Below, piece by piece: positions 53,661 through 63,123 of a DNA stretch of 64,000 nucleotides. The notes below the pieces were generated by a model, which worked only from the letters and a program-made list of their open reading frames with translations, did no database searches and was not told the DNA's origin. Both the position numbers and the translations under genes were made by a program. How positions within the stretch are numbered: the first letter of the stretch is position 1; every line of letters starts with the position of its first letter. Location of the stretch: positions 25,799 to 89,798 of the forward strand of contig SUZK01000008.1 of NCBI GenBank assembly GCA_015059955.1, in the 5' to 3' direction. The DNA is from Rikenellaceae bacterium. Its GTDB lineage: Bacteria; Bacteroidota; Bacteroidia; Bacteroidales; Rikenellaceae.

Positions 53661-56114
53661 ATGACACTTAACCTAAGATTGGAGTATCAAACTACATATG
53701 GCGAAGAGCTACATGTAGTTGTTGGCGCGACCAAGGAGAAGGCCTATCCGATGCAGTATGTCGGCAATGGCCTATGGTCAGCCACACTAAAGCTCACTGC
53801 TGAGCAGGAGCTATGCTACCGCTATGAGGTACGTCGTGATGGCAATACAATACGTCGCGAGTGGGGCGGTAAGCACACCCTAACAATAGATAAGAAGGCG
53901 ACCGCCGTAAGCATTATTGACCGTTGGGCCGATATGCCTTCGGACCGCTCATTCCACTCATCAATGTTTACCGATGGTGTCTTTGCACGCCCAGCACGTA
54001 AGCGCGCTCAGGGTGTTGCCGACGGCTACCTAACAATTCGTGCCGATATCGCCGTGGTACGCTCTACGGAGAGCGTAGTGCTTGTGGGCGAGGGTAAGGC
54101 GCTCGGCAACTGGAATGTTAAGAAGGGCGTTGCAATGAACGATGCACAGGCGCCTATTTGGAGCGCACGCATCAAAGCCCCAAAGACTCCTTTCGCCTAT
54201 AAGTTTGTCATCGTCGACACCGCGTCGGGCGATGTTGTAGCATGGCAGTCGGGCGAGAACTACTACTACGATGGCCACATTGGCGAGGCTGAGGCTCTTG
54301 TTATCGAGGGTCTACGTCCTAAGTTCGACCGCGCTCCATGGCGAGGCGCTGGTGTTGCTATACCAGTATTCTCGCTTCGCTCAAACAGCAGCTTTGGTAT
54401 TGGTGAGTTCAACGATATCCGCCTTATGGTGGACTGGGCAGCAGCTACGGGTCAGTCTATCATCCAGATATTGCCTATCAACGACACTACGATGACTGGC
54501 ACATGGCAGGACTCGTACCCCTACAACGCCAACTCTACATTCGCACTACACCCTCAGTTCTTGCACCTCCCAGCCGTGGGCAAGCTCAAGAGCAAGAAGG
54601 AGATGGAGCGTTTCGAGGCTCTTGGCCGTGAGCTTAACGCCCTGCCCGATGTAGACTACGAGCGTGTGAACAACGCAAAGATTGAGTACCTACACCTCAT
54701 CTTTGCTCAGGATGGTGCTAAGACACTTGCCTCTAAGGAGTTCAAGGCCTTTATGGCTGCCAACGAGGAGTGGCTACGTCCATACGCCATCTTCTGCTCA
54801 TTGCGCGACGAGAAGGGTACTCCCGATTTCTCGACATGGGGCTCGATGAGTAAGTATACCAAGGCTAAGGCTACGAAGTATGAAAAGGAGCACACAGAGG
54901 CTGTGGCATACCACTACTTTGTGCAGTATCACCTATCGAAGCAGTTACGCGAGGCACGCGACTATGCACACGCCAATGGCGTAGTATTGAAGGGTGATAT
55001 TCCAATCGGCATCTCGCGCACAAGTGTTGATGCGTGGGTATACCCCGAGCTCTTCAATATGGACTCGTCGGCAGGTGCTCCACCCGATGACTTCTCGGTG
55101 ATGGGTCAGAACTGGGGCTTCCCAACATACAACTGGGCTAAGATGGCCGAAGATGGCTATGCTTGGTGGAAGGCGCGCTTCGTGAAGATGGCAGAGTACT
55201 TTGACGCATACCGTATTGACCATATCCTTGGCTTCTTCCGCATATGGGAGATTCCTCTCGACGCTGTAAACGCACTTCTCGGCCGCTTCAACCCTGCGTT
55301 GCCATACTCGTACGACGAGATAGCATCATACGGCTTCCGCTTCGAGGGCTGGCATGTTGGTAATGTGGCTGAGACCGACAACGTACTCTTCGTAGAGGAT
55401 AAGATACAGAAGGGTAAGTTCCACCCACGTATCTCGGCGCAGTCTACGGATTGCTACCGCTGGCTTTCGGATGACCAGAAGGATGCCTACAACCGCCTTT
55501 ATAACGACTTCTTCTACCGTCGTCACAACGACTTCTGGCAGTGGGAGGCGCTCAAAAAATTACCACCTCTTACCGAGGCTACATCGATGCTCGTATGCGG
55601 CGAGGACCTCGGTATGATTCCAGACTGCGTACCTTCGGTTATGGCTGGCGAGCAGATTCTGTCGCTCGAGATTCAGCGTATGCCTAAGGACCCTAAGGTT
55701 GAGTTCGGCTCAACATACGACTACCCATACCTCTCTATCTGCACCACTGGCACTCACGACATGAACCCACTGCGTGCTTGGTGGGAGGAGGATAGAGGCG
55801 TCACTCAGCGCTTCTACAACCAGGTGCTCGGCGCATGGGGCGATGCTCCATACTTCTGCGAGCCATGGATTGCAGAGCAGGTCGTAGCTATGCACCTCAA
55901 GTCGCCAGCGATGCTCACAGTATTGCCATTGCAGGATTGGTTGGCTATGGATGGCGCACTACGCCGCGAGAACCCTAACGACGAGCGTATCAATGTGCCT
56001 GCTAACTCACGCCACTACTGGCGCTATCGTATGCACATGACACTCGAAGAGCTGCTTGCGGCCGACGAGCTCAACAAGATGATACACCAGAAGATTGCCG
56101 AGTCGGGACGATAG
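53661..56114 (+). CDS. malQ: 4-alpha-glucanotransferase with two CBM20 domains
   Basis: Amylomaltase of 817 residues that rearranges alpha-1,4-glucans in the cytoplasm. Residues about 1-95 and 115-225 are two CBM20 starch-binding modules (LGNWNVKKGVAM is the second's signature). The GH77 barrel follows: the nucleophile Asp in AYRIDHILGFFRIW, the acid/base Glu in CGEDLGMIPDCV, and the third acid in TGTHDMNPLRAWW. This layout is standard in Bacteroidota and plant DPE2-type enzymes, rather than the shorter E. coli type. The start at ATG 53661 is preferred over a TTG at 53637. It follows the HAD phosphatase gene closely and ends with a strong terminator. Confidence 0.95.
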   Translation: MTLNLRLEYQTTYGEELHVVVGATKEKAYPMQYVGNGLWSATLKLTAEQELCYRYEVRRDGNTIRREWGGKHTLTIDKKATAVSIIDRWADMPSDRSFHSSMFTDGVFARPARKRAQGVADGYLTIRADIAVVRSTESVVLVGEGKALGNWNVKKGVAMNDAQAPIWSARIKAPKTPFAYKFVIVDTASGDVVAWQSGENYYYDGHIGEAEALVIEGLRPKFDRAPWRGAGVAIPVFSLRSNSSFGIGEFNDIRLMVDWAAATGQSIIQILPINDTTMTGTWQDSYPYNANSTFALHPQFLHLPAVGKLKSKKEMERFEALGRELNALPDVDYERVNNAKIEYLHLIFAQDGAKTLASKEFKAFMAANEEWLRPYAIFCSLRDEKGTPDFSTWGSMSKYTKAKATKYEKEHTEAVAYHYFVQYHLSKQLREARDYAHANGVVLKGDIPIGISRTSVDAWVYPELFNMDSSAGAPPDDFSVMGQNWGFPTYNWAKMAEDGYAWWKARFVKMAEYFDAYRIDHILGFFRIWEIPLDAVNALLGRFNPALPYSYDEIASYGFRFEGWHVGNVAETDNVLFVEDKIQKGKFHPRISAQSTDCYRWLSDDQKDAYNRLYNDFFYRRHNDFWQWEALKKLPPLTEATSMLVCGEDLGMIPDCVPSVMAGEQILSLEIQRMPKDPKVEFGSTYDYPYLSICTTGTHDMNPLRAWWEEDRGVTQRFYNQVLGAWGDAPYFCEPWIAEQVVAMHLKSPAMLTVLPLQDWLAMDGALRRENPNDERINVPANSRHYWRYRMHMTLEELLAADELNKMIHQKIAESGR

Positions 56115-56133
56115 AGGTAATAAATGATAGACG

Positions 56134-56166
56134 GTGGGGCGGAAATAGTATCCGCCCCACTTTTTT
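56134..56166 (+). terminator. malQ terminator
   Basis: GTGGGGCGGA/TCCGCCCCAC, a perfect 10-bp stem with a 7-base loop and six T. Confidence 0.95.
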
Positions 56167-56222
56167 ATCGTGTCCTCCGACAATATTTACCAAATAAAAT
56201 GTGTTTTCAGAAAAGAAAGTCG

Positions 56223-56230
56223 TATATTTG
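56223..56230 (+). promoter_or_regulatory. Isolated -7 box on the plus strand opposite tRNA-Arg
   Basis: TATATTTG points toward lgt, 255 bases away, with the antisense tRNA-Arg gene between. No ORF of useful size follows before lgt. It may be the lgt promoter with a long leader, or serve a small RNA. Confidence 0.4.
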
Positions 56231-56284
56231 CGTGCACTATGTGTAGAATATAAGTTTTGAGGTTGCAGTCAGTCAAATAAGATA

Positions 56285-56310
56285 GGTGCCACAACACCAT
56301 GTTGGACACC
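56285..56310 (-). terminator. Possible tRNA-Arg terminator
   Basis: On the minus strand GGTG-CCAACA pairs with TGTTG-GG-CACC with small bulges, followed by TATCTTATTT. Confidence 0.4.
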
Positions 56311-56316
56311 CATGAG

Positions 56317-56388
56317 TGACTCCGAAAGGATTCGAACCTTCATCGTAAGAACCGGAATCTTAAATTCTATCCATTGAACTACGGAGCC
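56317..56388 (-). tRNA. tRNA-Arg (anticodon CCG)
   Basis: Acceptor GGCTCCG/CGGAGTC, anticodon stem TAAGA/TCTTA around TTCCGGT (anticodon CCG), T-loop TTCGAAT. CCA is not encoded. Confidence 0.93.
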
Positions 56389-56394
56389 GTTGTG

Positions 56395-56402
56395 CAAATA
56401 TA
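56395..56402 (-). promoter_or_regulatory. -7 promoter box of tRNA-Arg
   Basis: TATATTTG on the minus strand, 6 bases before the mature 5' end, so little or no leader is left for RNase P to remove. Confidence 0.6.
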
Positions 56403-56484
56403 GCTATTTTTATGCTACGTTGTAACACATTATGACTATTTTTAAATGAATATTTATTTATAATCAACCTTTAAGGCTACAGAG

Positions 56485-57396
56485 ATGAACTTATTATCAA
56501 TAACATGGGACTGGGATCCCGTACTCGTTAAGTTTGGCAGTTTGGAGATTATGTGGTATGGCTTGATGTGGGCTGTTGCCATCCTCGCTGCCGAGCGCAT
56601 CTGCTATTTCACATTCAAGCATGAGGGACTTCCTGGTCGCACCTTGGAGTCTGCATTTATATGGATTGTGCTCGGCACGTTCATCGGAGCACGCGTGGGC
56701 CACTGTCTCTTCTACGAGCCTGAGGTATACCTTGCCGACCCTATACGCATCATCACCGGCATCCGTGAGGGCGGTATGGCGAGCCACGGTGCAACTATCG
56801 GTATTCTCCTCGGCATATGGTTCTTTACGAAACGTAACAACCTCCCATTTATCTGGGGCTTGGATAGAATAGCCATCGTAGCGCCCCTCAGCGGTGCTAT
56901 CATCCGTATGGGTAATCTCTTCAACCATGAGATTGTCGGCTATCCTACGGATATGCCATGGGGATTTAAGTTTTTGCGCTGCTTCGAGGATAGAGTGCTT
57001 CCCGAAGCCCTCGTCCCTGCACGCCACCCAGCACAGCTCTACGAGGCAATATGTTATGTGCTGACATTCGCGCTGATAATATGGCTCTACTACCGTAAAG
57101 ATTTAGGTCGTCGTCGCCCTGGCTTCTTGTTTGGCGTGGCGATGATTGGCATCTTCCTCACACGCTTCTTTATCGAGTTCCTCAAGGAGCGCCAGGTGGA
57201 CTTCGAGGCGGGCATGGCACTCGATATGGGCCAGTTGCTGAGTTTGCCATTTATCGCTGTCGGCATATATATGATATATCGCTCGATGCGCCGTCCTGCG
57301 GTGACAGATGTAAATGCTGTTGTCGACTACGCTAATAGGATGTACGCCGCCGAGGATAAGAAGAATGCGAAGAAGAATGGTAAACGAGGTAAGTAA
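56485..57396 (+). CDS. lgt: Prolipoprotein diacylglyceryl transferase
   Basis: Adds diacylglycerol to the lipobox Cys of prolipoproteins in the inner membrane, consistent with the lipoproteins found here. The 303 residues form seven helices; the signature is IRMGNLFNHEIVG (usual form GRxGNFxNxE), with HGATIGILLGIW and RHPAQLYEA as further conserved parts. The C-terminal Lys-rich tail (KKNAKKNGKRGK) overlaps the next gene by 20 bases. No close promoter was found. Confidence 0.95.
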   Translation: MNLLSITWDWDPVLVKFGSLEIMWYGLMWAVAILAAERICYFTFKHEGLPGRTLESAFIWIVLGTFIGARVGHCLFYEPEVYLADPIRIITGIREGGMASHGATIGILLGIWFFTKRNNLPFIWGLDRIAIVAPLSGAIIRMGNLFNHEIVGYPTDMPWGFKFLRCFEDRVLPEALVPARHPAQLYEAICYVLTFALIIWLYYRKDLGRRRPGFLFGVAMIGIFLTRFFIEFLKERQVDFEAGMALDMGQLLSLPFIAVGIYMIYRSMRRPAVTDVNAVVDYANRMYAAEDKKNAKKNGKRGK

Positions 57397-58270
57397 CATA
57401 ATATACAATAGCCTGCTTACACATGGTGCTGTCCATCTACCATCGGTGGGCACACTATATGTTGTGCGCAAAGGTGCTACGATGAGCGGAAAGAGTAGGG
57501 TAGTAGCCCCCGAATATCGCGTCGACTTCTCGTCAAGCCGCGAGGCACAATCTATTGTCGATGCCATTGCTCAGTGCGCATCTATCACACAGAAGAGTGC
57601 TGAGGATATCTATATGCTTTGGCTTGATAAGGTGCGTGATGGCGAACATATTGAGATTGCTGGCGTTGGTAGCCTTCGTAATAAGAGTTTTACTACTGAT
57701 AATTCCCTTCTTGCGCAGCTTAACCCAATGAAGGGTGTAGATGTTGCCATAACGTATCAGCCTCGCCGTAGTAGGGTAGCACTCTATGTCACTATGGTAG
57801 TTGCCGTAGTGCTTGGCGTTGCACTATACCTATTTATGTTCCCTACGAAGAGCGCTACGCAGCACACTCCAATCGCAAAAACTGCTATTGTTGCTGATAG
57901 CTCCAATGTTGAAACACCAACTATCGAGACGGAGGTTTCGGATGCCTACGAGGTGATAGATACAGCCGATACTGAGACTGTTGCAGAGGATACCGAAAGT
58001 ACTGATTTAGTTGATATACCTTGGTATGAGCGCGACGGTATAAGACACTACGTCGTTGTCGGCAGCTACAAGAGCAGACGCAATGCCGAGGGCGCTATGA
58101 AGAGCATCGCTGAGAGCCTTAATGGCGAGATAGAGTGCTACATCTTTAAGCGTGGCAAGATGCATACATTGGCGGTATATGGCAGCGCCGATGTTGAGTC
58201 GTGCGAGGCCTTTGTTGCATCCCATAAAAGTGAGTTTGCCCAGGCGTGGGTATACTCCTTGGAGGAGTAA
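57377..58270 (+). CDS. HU-CCDC81/SPOR membrane protein
   Basis: A 297-residue single-span protein. Residues about 1-115 resemble the bacterial CCDC81-type HU domains (IIYNSLLTHGAVHLPSVGTLYV, EHIEIAGVGSLRNKSF). One membrane helix follows (VTMVVAVVLGVALYLFMF, about 137-155), then an acidic Thr-rich linker, then a C-terminal SPOR domain (HYVVVGSYKSRRNAEGAMKS) that binds denuded peptidoglycan. It would link the cytoplasm, possibly the nucleoid, to the division septum. The ATG at 57377 overlaps lgt by 20 bases; an earlier ATG at 57314 would overlap more. Confidence 0.85.
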   Translation: MVNEVSNIIYNSLLTHGAVHLPSVGTLYVVRKGATMSGKSRVVAPEYRVDFSSSREAQSIVDAIAQCASITQKSAEDIYMLWLDKVRDGEHIEIAGVGSLRNKSFTTDNSLLAQLNPMKGVDVAITYQPRRSRVALYVTMVVAVVLGVALYLFMFPTKSATQHTPIAKTAIVADSSNVETPTIETEVSDAYEVIDTADTETVAEDTESTDLVDIPWYERDGIRHYVVVGSYKSRRNAEGAMKSIAESLNGEIECYIFKRGKMHTLAVYGSADVESCEAFVASHKSEFAQAWVYSLEE

Positions 58271-58284
58271 TATAGCGAACAACA

Positions 58285-58770
58285 ATGCGTATAGCTGAGA
58301 TAATATCGTCAATCATTGACCGCCTATATATTAAGCGGTTAGAGCCTGTTATCTCACGTCAATTATTCCGCTATGGCGTGTGTGGTGCATCCAATATGGC
58401 GCTCGACGCTGTGTGGTACTACATCATCTACCACTATATCGTTGCGCTACGCTTTATCGACCTCGGATTTGTCGTCGTATCGCCACATATCGCCTCGCTT
58501 ATTGTCGTCTTTCCGATAACCTTCTTTACGGGCTTTTGGCTCAATCGCCATGTAGCCTTCCAGGTTACGGCATACCGCACACGTGGTCAGCTTATACGCT
58601 ACGCTATATCTGTCGTTGGCGCCATCGTGCTTAACTATGTGCTGATGAAGCTCTTTGTCGAGCATTGCCACTTCTGGCCTACGCCATCGAAGATGCTAAC
58701 AACGTTAATATCGGCAATATACAGCTTCCTCGCGGCTAAGTATTTCACCTTCCGCAAACAAAATTCGTAA
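58285..58770 (+). CDS. GtrA-family membrane protein
   Basis: A 161-residue protein with four helices matching GtrA, the small flippase-like family involved in moving lipid-linked sugars or teichoic/O-antigen decorations. RQLFRYGVCGASNMALDAVW and FFTGFWLNRHVAFQV are the typical segments, and FLAAKYFTFRKQ ends the protein. No glycosyltransferase lies nearby. Fourteen bases after the SPOR gene, so probably in its operon. Confidence 0.82.
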   Translation: MRIAEIISSIIDRLYIKRLEPVISRQLFRYGVCGASNMALDAVWYYIIYHYIVALRFIDLGFVVVSPHIASLIVVFPITFFTGFWLNRHVAFQVTAYRTRGQLIRYAISVVGAIVLNYVLMKLFVEHCHFWPTPSKMLTTLISAIYSFLAAKYFTFRKQNS

Positions 58771-58864
58771 TCCATTACACATCCCTCTCGATACTCGCCC
58801 CAATACTCGATTTAACATAATGTAAATATTACGACATATTATCAGGTTCGCATTAAGACACAAA

Positions 58865-58890
58865 ATAAGGAGGCGTTTGAGCCTCCTTAT
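58865..58890. terminator. Bidirectional terminator
   Basis: ATAAGGAGGC/GCCTCCTTAT, a 10-bp perfect stem with a 6-base loop, between GtrA (plus) and DUF2007 (minus). Confidence 0.8.
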
Positions 58891-58922
58891 ATACTGCCGT
58901 CGATTGTTGTTGGGGAAAACGA

Positions 58923-59138
58923 CTATCGATTCTCAAGAATATGCTCGGCATCGGCGAAATCCTCCTGGCGAACCATCAGTCGCACAGGAATCGCTGTGGG
59001 TGGATACAATGCCGACATACACTCATCATACAACGTGCAGTAGATACCCGCACTATCCAAAATTGACTTGGCAATCTCTGCCATCATCAGGTTGTCAAAC
59101 TCCTTGAGAACAACCAAAGCTTCACTCTTATCTTCCAT
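58923..59138 (-). CDS. DUF2007 family small protein
   Basis: A 71-residue ferredoxin-like fold protein of the DUF2007 family, described as putative signal-transducing. VVLKEFDNLMMAEIAKSILDSAGI is the conserved helix and RLMVRQEDFADAEHILE the C-terminal strand and helix. Function is unknown. A TAACTTTA box lies 16 bases upstream, divergent from dnaE. Confidence 0.8.
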   Translation of the reverse strand: MEDKSEALVVLKEFDNLMMAEIAKSILDSAGIYCTLYDECMSALYPPTAIPVRLMVRQEDFADAEHILENR

Positions 59139-59154
59139 AGTTCTAAGGTTTTTG

Positions 59155-59162
59155 TAAAGTTA
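59155..59162 (-). promoter_or_regulatory. -7 promoter box of the DUF2007 gene
   Basis: TAACTTTA on the minus strand, one base off consensus. Confidence 0.4.
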
Positions 59163-59220
59163 CGAAAAAAAATCGATATAAAGCAATACTCAGCATATTT
59201 TTTTTGAGAAATATTATATC

Positions 59221-59228
59221 TATATTTG
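59221..59228 (+). promoter_or_regulatory. -7 promoter box of dnaE
   Basis: TATATTTG, 32 bases before the dnaE ATG at 59261; it argues against the open-frame ATG at 59204. Confidence 0.6.
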
Positions 59229-59260
59229 TACGCAAATTAATAAATAGGATTTTTGTGGCA

Positions 59261-62200
59261 ATGCGACAATTCGTTCACCTACATGTTCATAGTCAGTATT
59301 CGTTGCTCGACGGCCAGGCAAGTATCTCGAAGCTTGTCGACAAGGCTATTGACGACGGAATGCCCGGCATTGCCCTTACCGACCATGGTAACATGTTCGG
59401 TGTCAAGGAGTTCTTTAATTATGTTAAGAAGAAGAACTCTGCCCGCAAGGATAAGATAAAGTCGCTTCAGGCACTTGTCGAGCGTCTTGAGAATGGCACA
59501 GCATCGGAGGCCGAGATGGGTGACGACCCACAGGCAGCACTCGCCAAGGCTCGAGCCGATCTCGATGCCATACCCAAGGCCGACTTCAAGGGTATCATTG
59601 GCTGTGAGGTATACGTTGCACGTCGACGTCTCTTCAACCGCGAAAAGGCTCTTGGCGATTACAGCGGCTACCACCTCATCCTCCTTGCCAAGAACATGAC
59701 AGGCTACAAGAACCTTATCAAGATTGTCTCTAAAGCCTATACCGAGGGCTTCTATGGCCGCCCACGTACCGACCACGTTGAGTTGGAGAAGTACCACGAG
59801 GGGTTGATATGTTGTTCGGCGTGTCTTGGTGGCGAGATACCACGCCTAATCTACCACGGCCAAATGGAGGAGGCCGAGAGGGCTATCGAGTGGCACAAGT
59901 CACTCTATGGTGACGACTACTACCTTGAGCTTCAGCTACACAAGCCAACAGTAGAGCGTGCAAACCATGAGACATACAAGATACAGGAGCAGGTAAACAA
60001 GCACCTCATAGAGTTAGCGCACAAGCACAACGTTAAGCTCGTGTGTACTAACGATGTGCACTTTGTCGAGGAGGAGCATGCCGAGGCTCACGACCGCCTG
60101 ATATGCTTGGGTACGAGCAAGGACCTCGACGACCCCAAGCGTATGTTGTACTCGAAGCAGGAGTGGATGAAGACTACGGCCGAGATGAATGCCATCTTCG
60201 ACTTTATACCAGAGGCTTTGAGCAACACTGTGGAGGTGTGCAACAAGGTGGAGAGCTACTCTATCGACCACTCCCCTATCATGCCTACCTTTGCCATCCC
60301 CGAAGAGTTCGGAACAGAGGAGGGCTACCGCGCGAAGTATACCGAGAAGGATATCTTCGATGAGTTTACGCAGGATGAGAATGGCAATGTCGTGATGTCG
60401 GAGGATGAGGCGAAGAAAAAGATTGATAAGTTAGGAGGTTACGACAAACTATATCGAATAAAGCTTGAGGCAGACTACCTCGCGAAGTTGGCTATGGATG
60501 GCGCCAAGAAGCGCTATGGCGAGAATCTCGACGAGGAGACCCTAACACGCCTTAAGTTCGAGCTTCACATCATGAAGACCATGGGTTTCCCTGGCTACTT
60601 CCTTATCGTACAGGACTTTATTCGTGCTGCACGCGAGGAGCTTGATGTGTCGGTAGGCCCTGGCCGTGGCTCGGCAGCAGGTTCGGCTGTTGCCTATTGC
60701 TTGGGTATCACACAGATAGACCCTATCAAATATGACCTTCTGTTCGAGCGATTTCTGAACCCCGACCGTATATCATTGCCCGATATTGATATCGACTTCG
60801 ATGATGATGGTCGTGGACGTGTGCTCAACTGGGTGACACAGAAGTATGGCAAGGAGAAGGTGGCGCACATCATCACCTATGGTACGATGGCTACCAAGAT
60901 GGCTCTCAAGGATGTTGCGCGTGTGCAGAAGCTCCCTTTGGCGCAGGCCAACCAGCTATGTAAGTGGGTGCCCGACCGTATCACCGACCCCAACGACAAG
61001 GATAAGCAGCTTAAAATCAACCTCAAGAATGCCATTATGGCCGTTCCTGAGTTGAAGGCTGCCGAGGAGTCCGATGACCCAGTGATGCGCGATACTATCA
61101 AGTATGCCAAGATGCTTGAGGGCAACGTTCGAGGCACTGGCGTACACGCCTGTGGTACGATTATCTGTCGTGACGACATCACCGACTGGGTGCCAGTAAG
61201 CACGGCTGTCGACAAGGAGACGGGCGAGAATATGCTCGTCACGCAGTACGAAGGCTCGGTGATTGAGGATACGGGACTTATCAAGATGGACTTCCTTGGC
61301 TTGAAGACCCTATCTATCATCAAGGATGCCATCGAGACTGTAAGGCTCACGCACGGCGTAGAGATAGATATCGACAACATCCCTATCGACGATAAGAAGA
61401 CATACGACCTATACTGCAAGGGTGGCACCATCGGCACGTTCCAGTTCGAGTCGGCAGGTATGCAGAAGTATCTGCGCGAGTTACAGCCATCGACCTTCGA
61501 GGACCTTATTGCGATGAATGCGCTCTATCGTCCAGGCCCTATGGACTACATTCCCGACTTTATCGACCGTAAGCATGGCCGCAAGCCTATCGTCTACGAT
61601 ATACCTATCATGGAGCGCTACCTGAAGGATACCTACGGTATTACGGTATACCAGGAGCAGGTCATGCTCTTGTCGCGTCTCTTGGGCAACTTCACACGTG
61701 GTGAATCGGACACGTTGCGTAAGGCGATGGGTAAGAAGATTAAGTCGAAGCTGGACGAGCTGAAGCCTAAGTTTATCGCGGGCGGTAAGTCTAACGGCCA
61801 CGACGAGAAGGTCTTGGAGAAGATATGGGCCGACTGGGAGAAGTTCGCATCGTACGCCTTCAATAAGTCGCACGCTACGTGCTACTCGTGGGTAGCGTAC
61901 CAAACAGCATACATCAAGGCGCACTACCCTTCTGAGTATATGGCTACGGTACTGAGCCGTAACCTTAACGATATCAAGCAGGTGACAGCATACATGACCG
62001 AGTGTAAGAGTATGGGTATCGCTGTGCTTGGTCCCGATGTCAACGAGTCGATGATTAAGTTCTCGACAAACAAGAAGGGCGATATACGCTTTGGTCTTGC
62101 CGCCATCAAGGGCGTTGGCGAGGCCGCCTCGGAGTCTATCATCAAGGAGCGCAAGGAGAATGGCGCGTTTAAGTCGATATACGACTTTATGGAGCGCGTC

Positions 62201-63106
62201 AATTATAGCGTCGTAAACCGCAAGTGCTTAGAGAGTATCGCCTATGCAGGTGGCTTCGACTCACTTATTGACTTCAACCGTTCGCGCTTCTTTGCGTTGG
62301 ATAACAATGGCTTGGCATACATAGAGTCGCTCATGCGTTACGGGCAGCGCGTGCAGCAGGAGAAGCAGAATGCACAGCAGAGCCTCTTCGGCATGATGGA
62401 CGATGGCGCAGGCGGCAACATTCAAGCTCCATCGGTACCCGTAGCAGAGGATTGGAACAACCTTACAATATTAAATAAGGAGCGCGAGATGATAGGTCTA
62501 TACTTGTCATCGCACCCCCTGGATAGGTTTAAGTTTATCATCACGAAGCTCTGTCAGGCGGAGCTTGGCGACTTGCAGGACCTCACGCCACTCAATGGCC
62601 GCGAGATTGCCGTTGCGGGTGTTGTGACCTCTATCACTCCCCTATCGACAAAGGATGGTCGCCGATATGCACGCTTTGTGCTTGAGGATTATAATACGCA
62701 GCACGAGTTCACGCTATTTAGCAAGGACTATGAGAAGTTCGGCATACTTATCGAGCAGAACAACTTCCTCTACATTCGTGGCCGAGTGCAGACGCGCCCC
62801 TACCGCGAGCCTGCCGAGTTGGAGTATAAGATAACCTCGATACAACACCTTGCCGATGTGGCGGATAGCATTAACGCCATCCGTATCGAGCTCGATATTC
62901 ACGATATATGCCCTACGCTTACAGAGATGATTATCGCAGCGGCAAAGGAGAACAAGGGCACTGCAACACTCGGCTTTACGGTCGTCGACCGCAGCGATGA
63001 TGTTAAGATTAAGCTGAGTTCGAAACGCTACCGAGTGGCGCCAACTACTGATTTTATCGAGTTTCTCGAAAACAATGATATTAACTACTTTATAAACATT
63101 AATTAA
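59261..63106 (+). CDS. dnaE: DNA polymerase III alpha subunit
   Basis: The replicative polymerase, 1,281 residues. The PHP domain begins at HLHVHSQYSLLDG, the polymerase core shows VGPGRGSAAGS and the catalytic acids in LPDIDIDFDDDGRG, tandem HhH lies near residue 900, and the OB fold is IAVAGVVTSITPLSTKDGRR. The C-terminal part binds tau and the clamp; QQSLFGMM resembles an internal clamp-binding motif. An insertion of charged residues (about 60-105) within the PHP domain is seen in Bacteroidota DnaE. trxA follows 17 bases later. Confidence 0.97.
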   Translation: MRQFVHLHVHSQYSLLDGQASISKLVDKAIDDGMPGIALTDHGNMFGVKEFFNYVKKKNSARKDKIKSLQALVERLENGTASEAEMGDDPQAALAKARADLDAIPKADFKGIIGCEVYVARRRLFNREKALGDYSGYHLILLAKNMTGYKNLIKIVSKAYTEGFYGRPRTDHVELEKYHEGLICCSACLGGEIPRLIYHGQMEEAERAIEWHKSLYGDDYYLELQLHKPTVERANHETYKIQEQVNKHLIELAHKHNVKLVCTNDVHFVEEEHAEAHDRLICLGTSKDLDDPKRMLYSKQEWMKTTAEMNAIFDFIPEALSNTVEVCNKVESYSIDHSPIMPTFAIPEEFGTEEGYRAKYTEKDIFDEFTQDENGNVVMSEDEAKKKIDKLGGYDKLYRIKLEADYLAKLAMDGAKKRYGENLDEETLTRLKFELHIMKTMGFPGYFLIVQDFIRAAREELDVSVGPGRGSAAGSAVAYCLGITQIDPIKYDLLFERFLNPDRISLPDIDIDFDDDGRGRVLNWVTQKYGKEKVAHIITYGTMATKMALKDVARVQKLPLAQANQLCKWVPDRITDPNDKDKQLKINLKNAIMAVPELKAAEESDDPVMRDTIKYAKMLEGNVRGTGVHACGTIICRDDITDWVPVSTAVDKETGENMLVTQYEGSVIEDTGLIKMDFLGLKTLSIIKDAIETVRLTHGVEIDIDNIPIDDKKTYDLYCKGGTIGTFQFESAGMQKYLRELQPSTFEDLIAMNALYRPGPMDYIPDFIDRKHGRKPIVYDIPIMERYLKDTYGITVYQEQVMLLSRLLGNFTRGESDTLRKAMGKKIKSKLDELKPKFIAGGKSNGHDEKVLEKIWADWEKFASYAFNKSHATCYSWVAYQTAYIKAHYPSEYMATVLSRNLNDIKQVTAYMTECKSMGIAVLGPDVNESMIKFSTNKKGDIRFGLAAIKGVGEAASESIIKERKENGAFKSIYDFMERVNYSVVNRKCLESIAYAGGFDSLIDFNRSRFFALDNNGLAYIESLMRYGQRVQQEKQNAQQSLFGMMDDGAGGNIQAPSVPVAEDWNNLTILNKEREMIGLYLSSHPLDRFKFIITKLCQAELGDLQDLTPLNGREIAVAGVVTSITPLSTKDGRRYARFVLEDYNTQHEFTLFSKDYEKFGILIEQNNFLYIRGRVQTRPYREPAELEYKITSIQHLADVADSINAIRIELDIHDICPTLTEMIIAAAKENKGTATLGFTVVDRSDDVKIKLSSKRYRVAPTTDFIEFLENNDINYFININ

Positions 63107-63123
63107 CTTAAAACTTTAGTATT

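Noticed and set aside
59204..59260. Upstream start for dnaE
   Set aside because: Precedes the TATATTTG box; homologues begin at MRQFVHLHVHS-like sequence.
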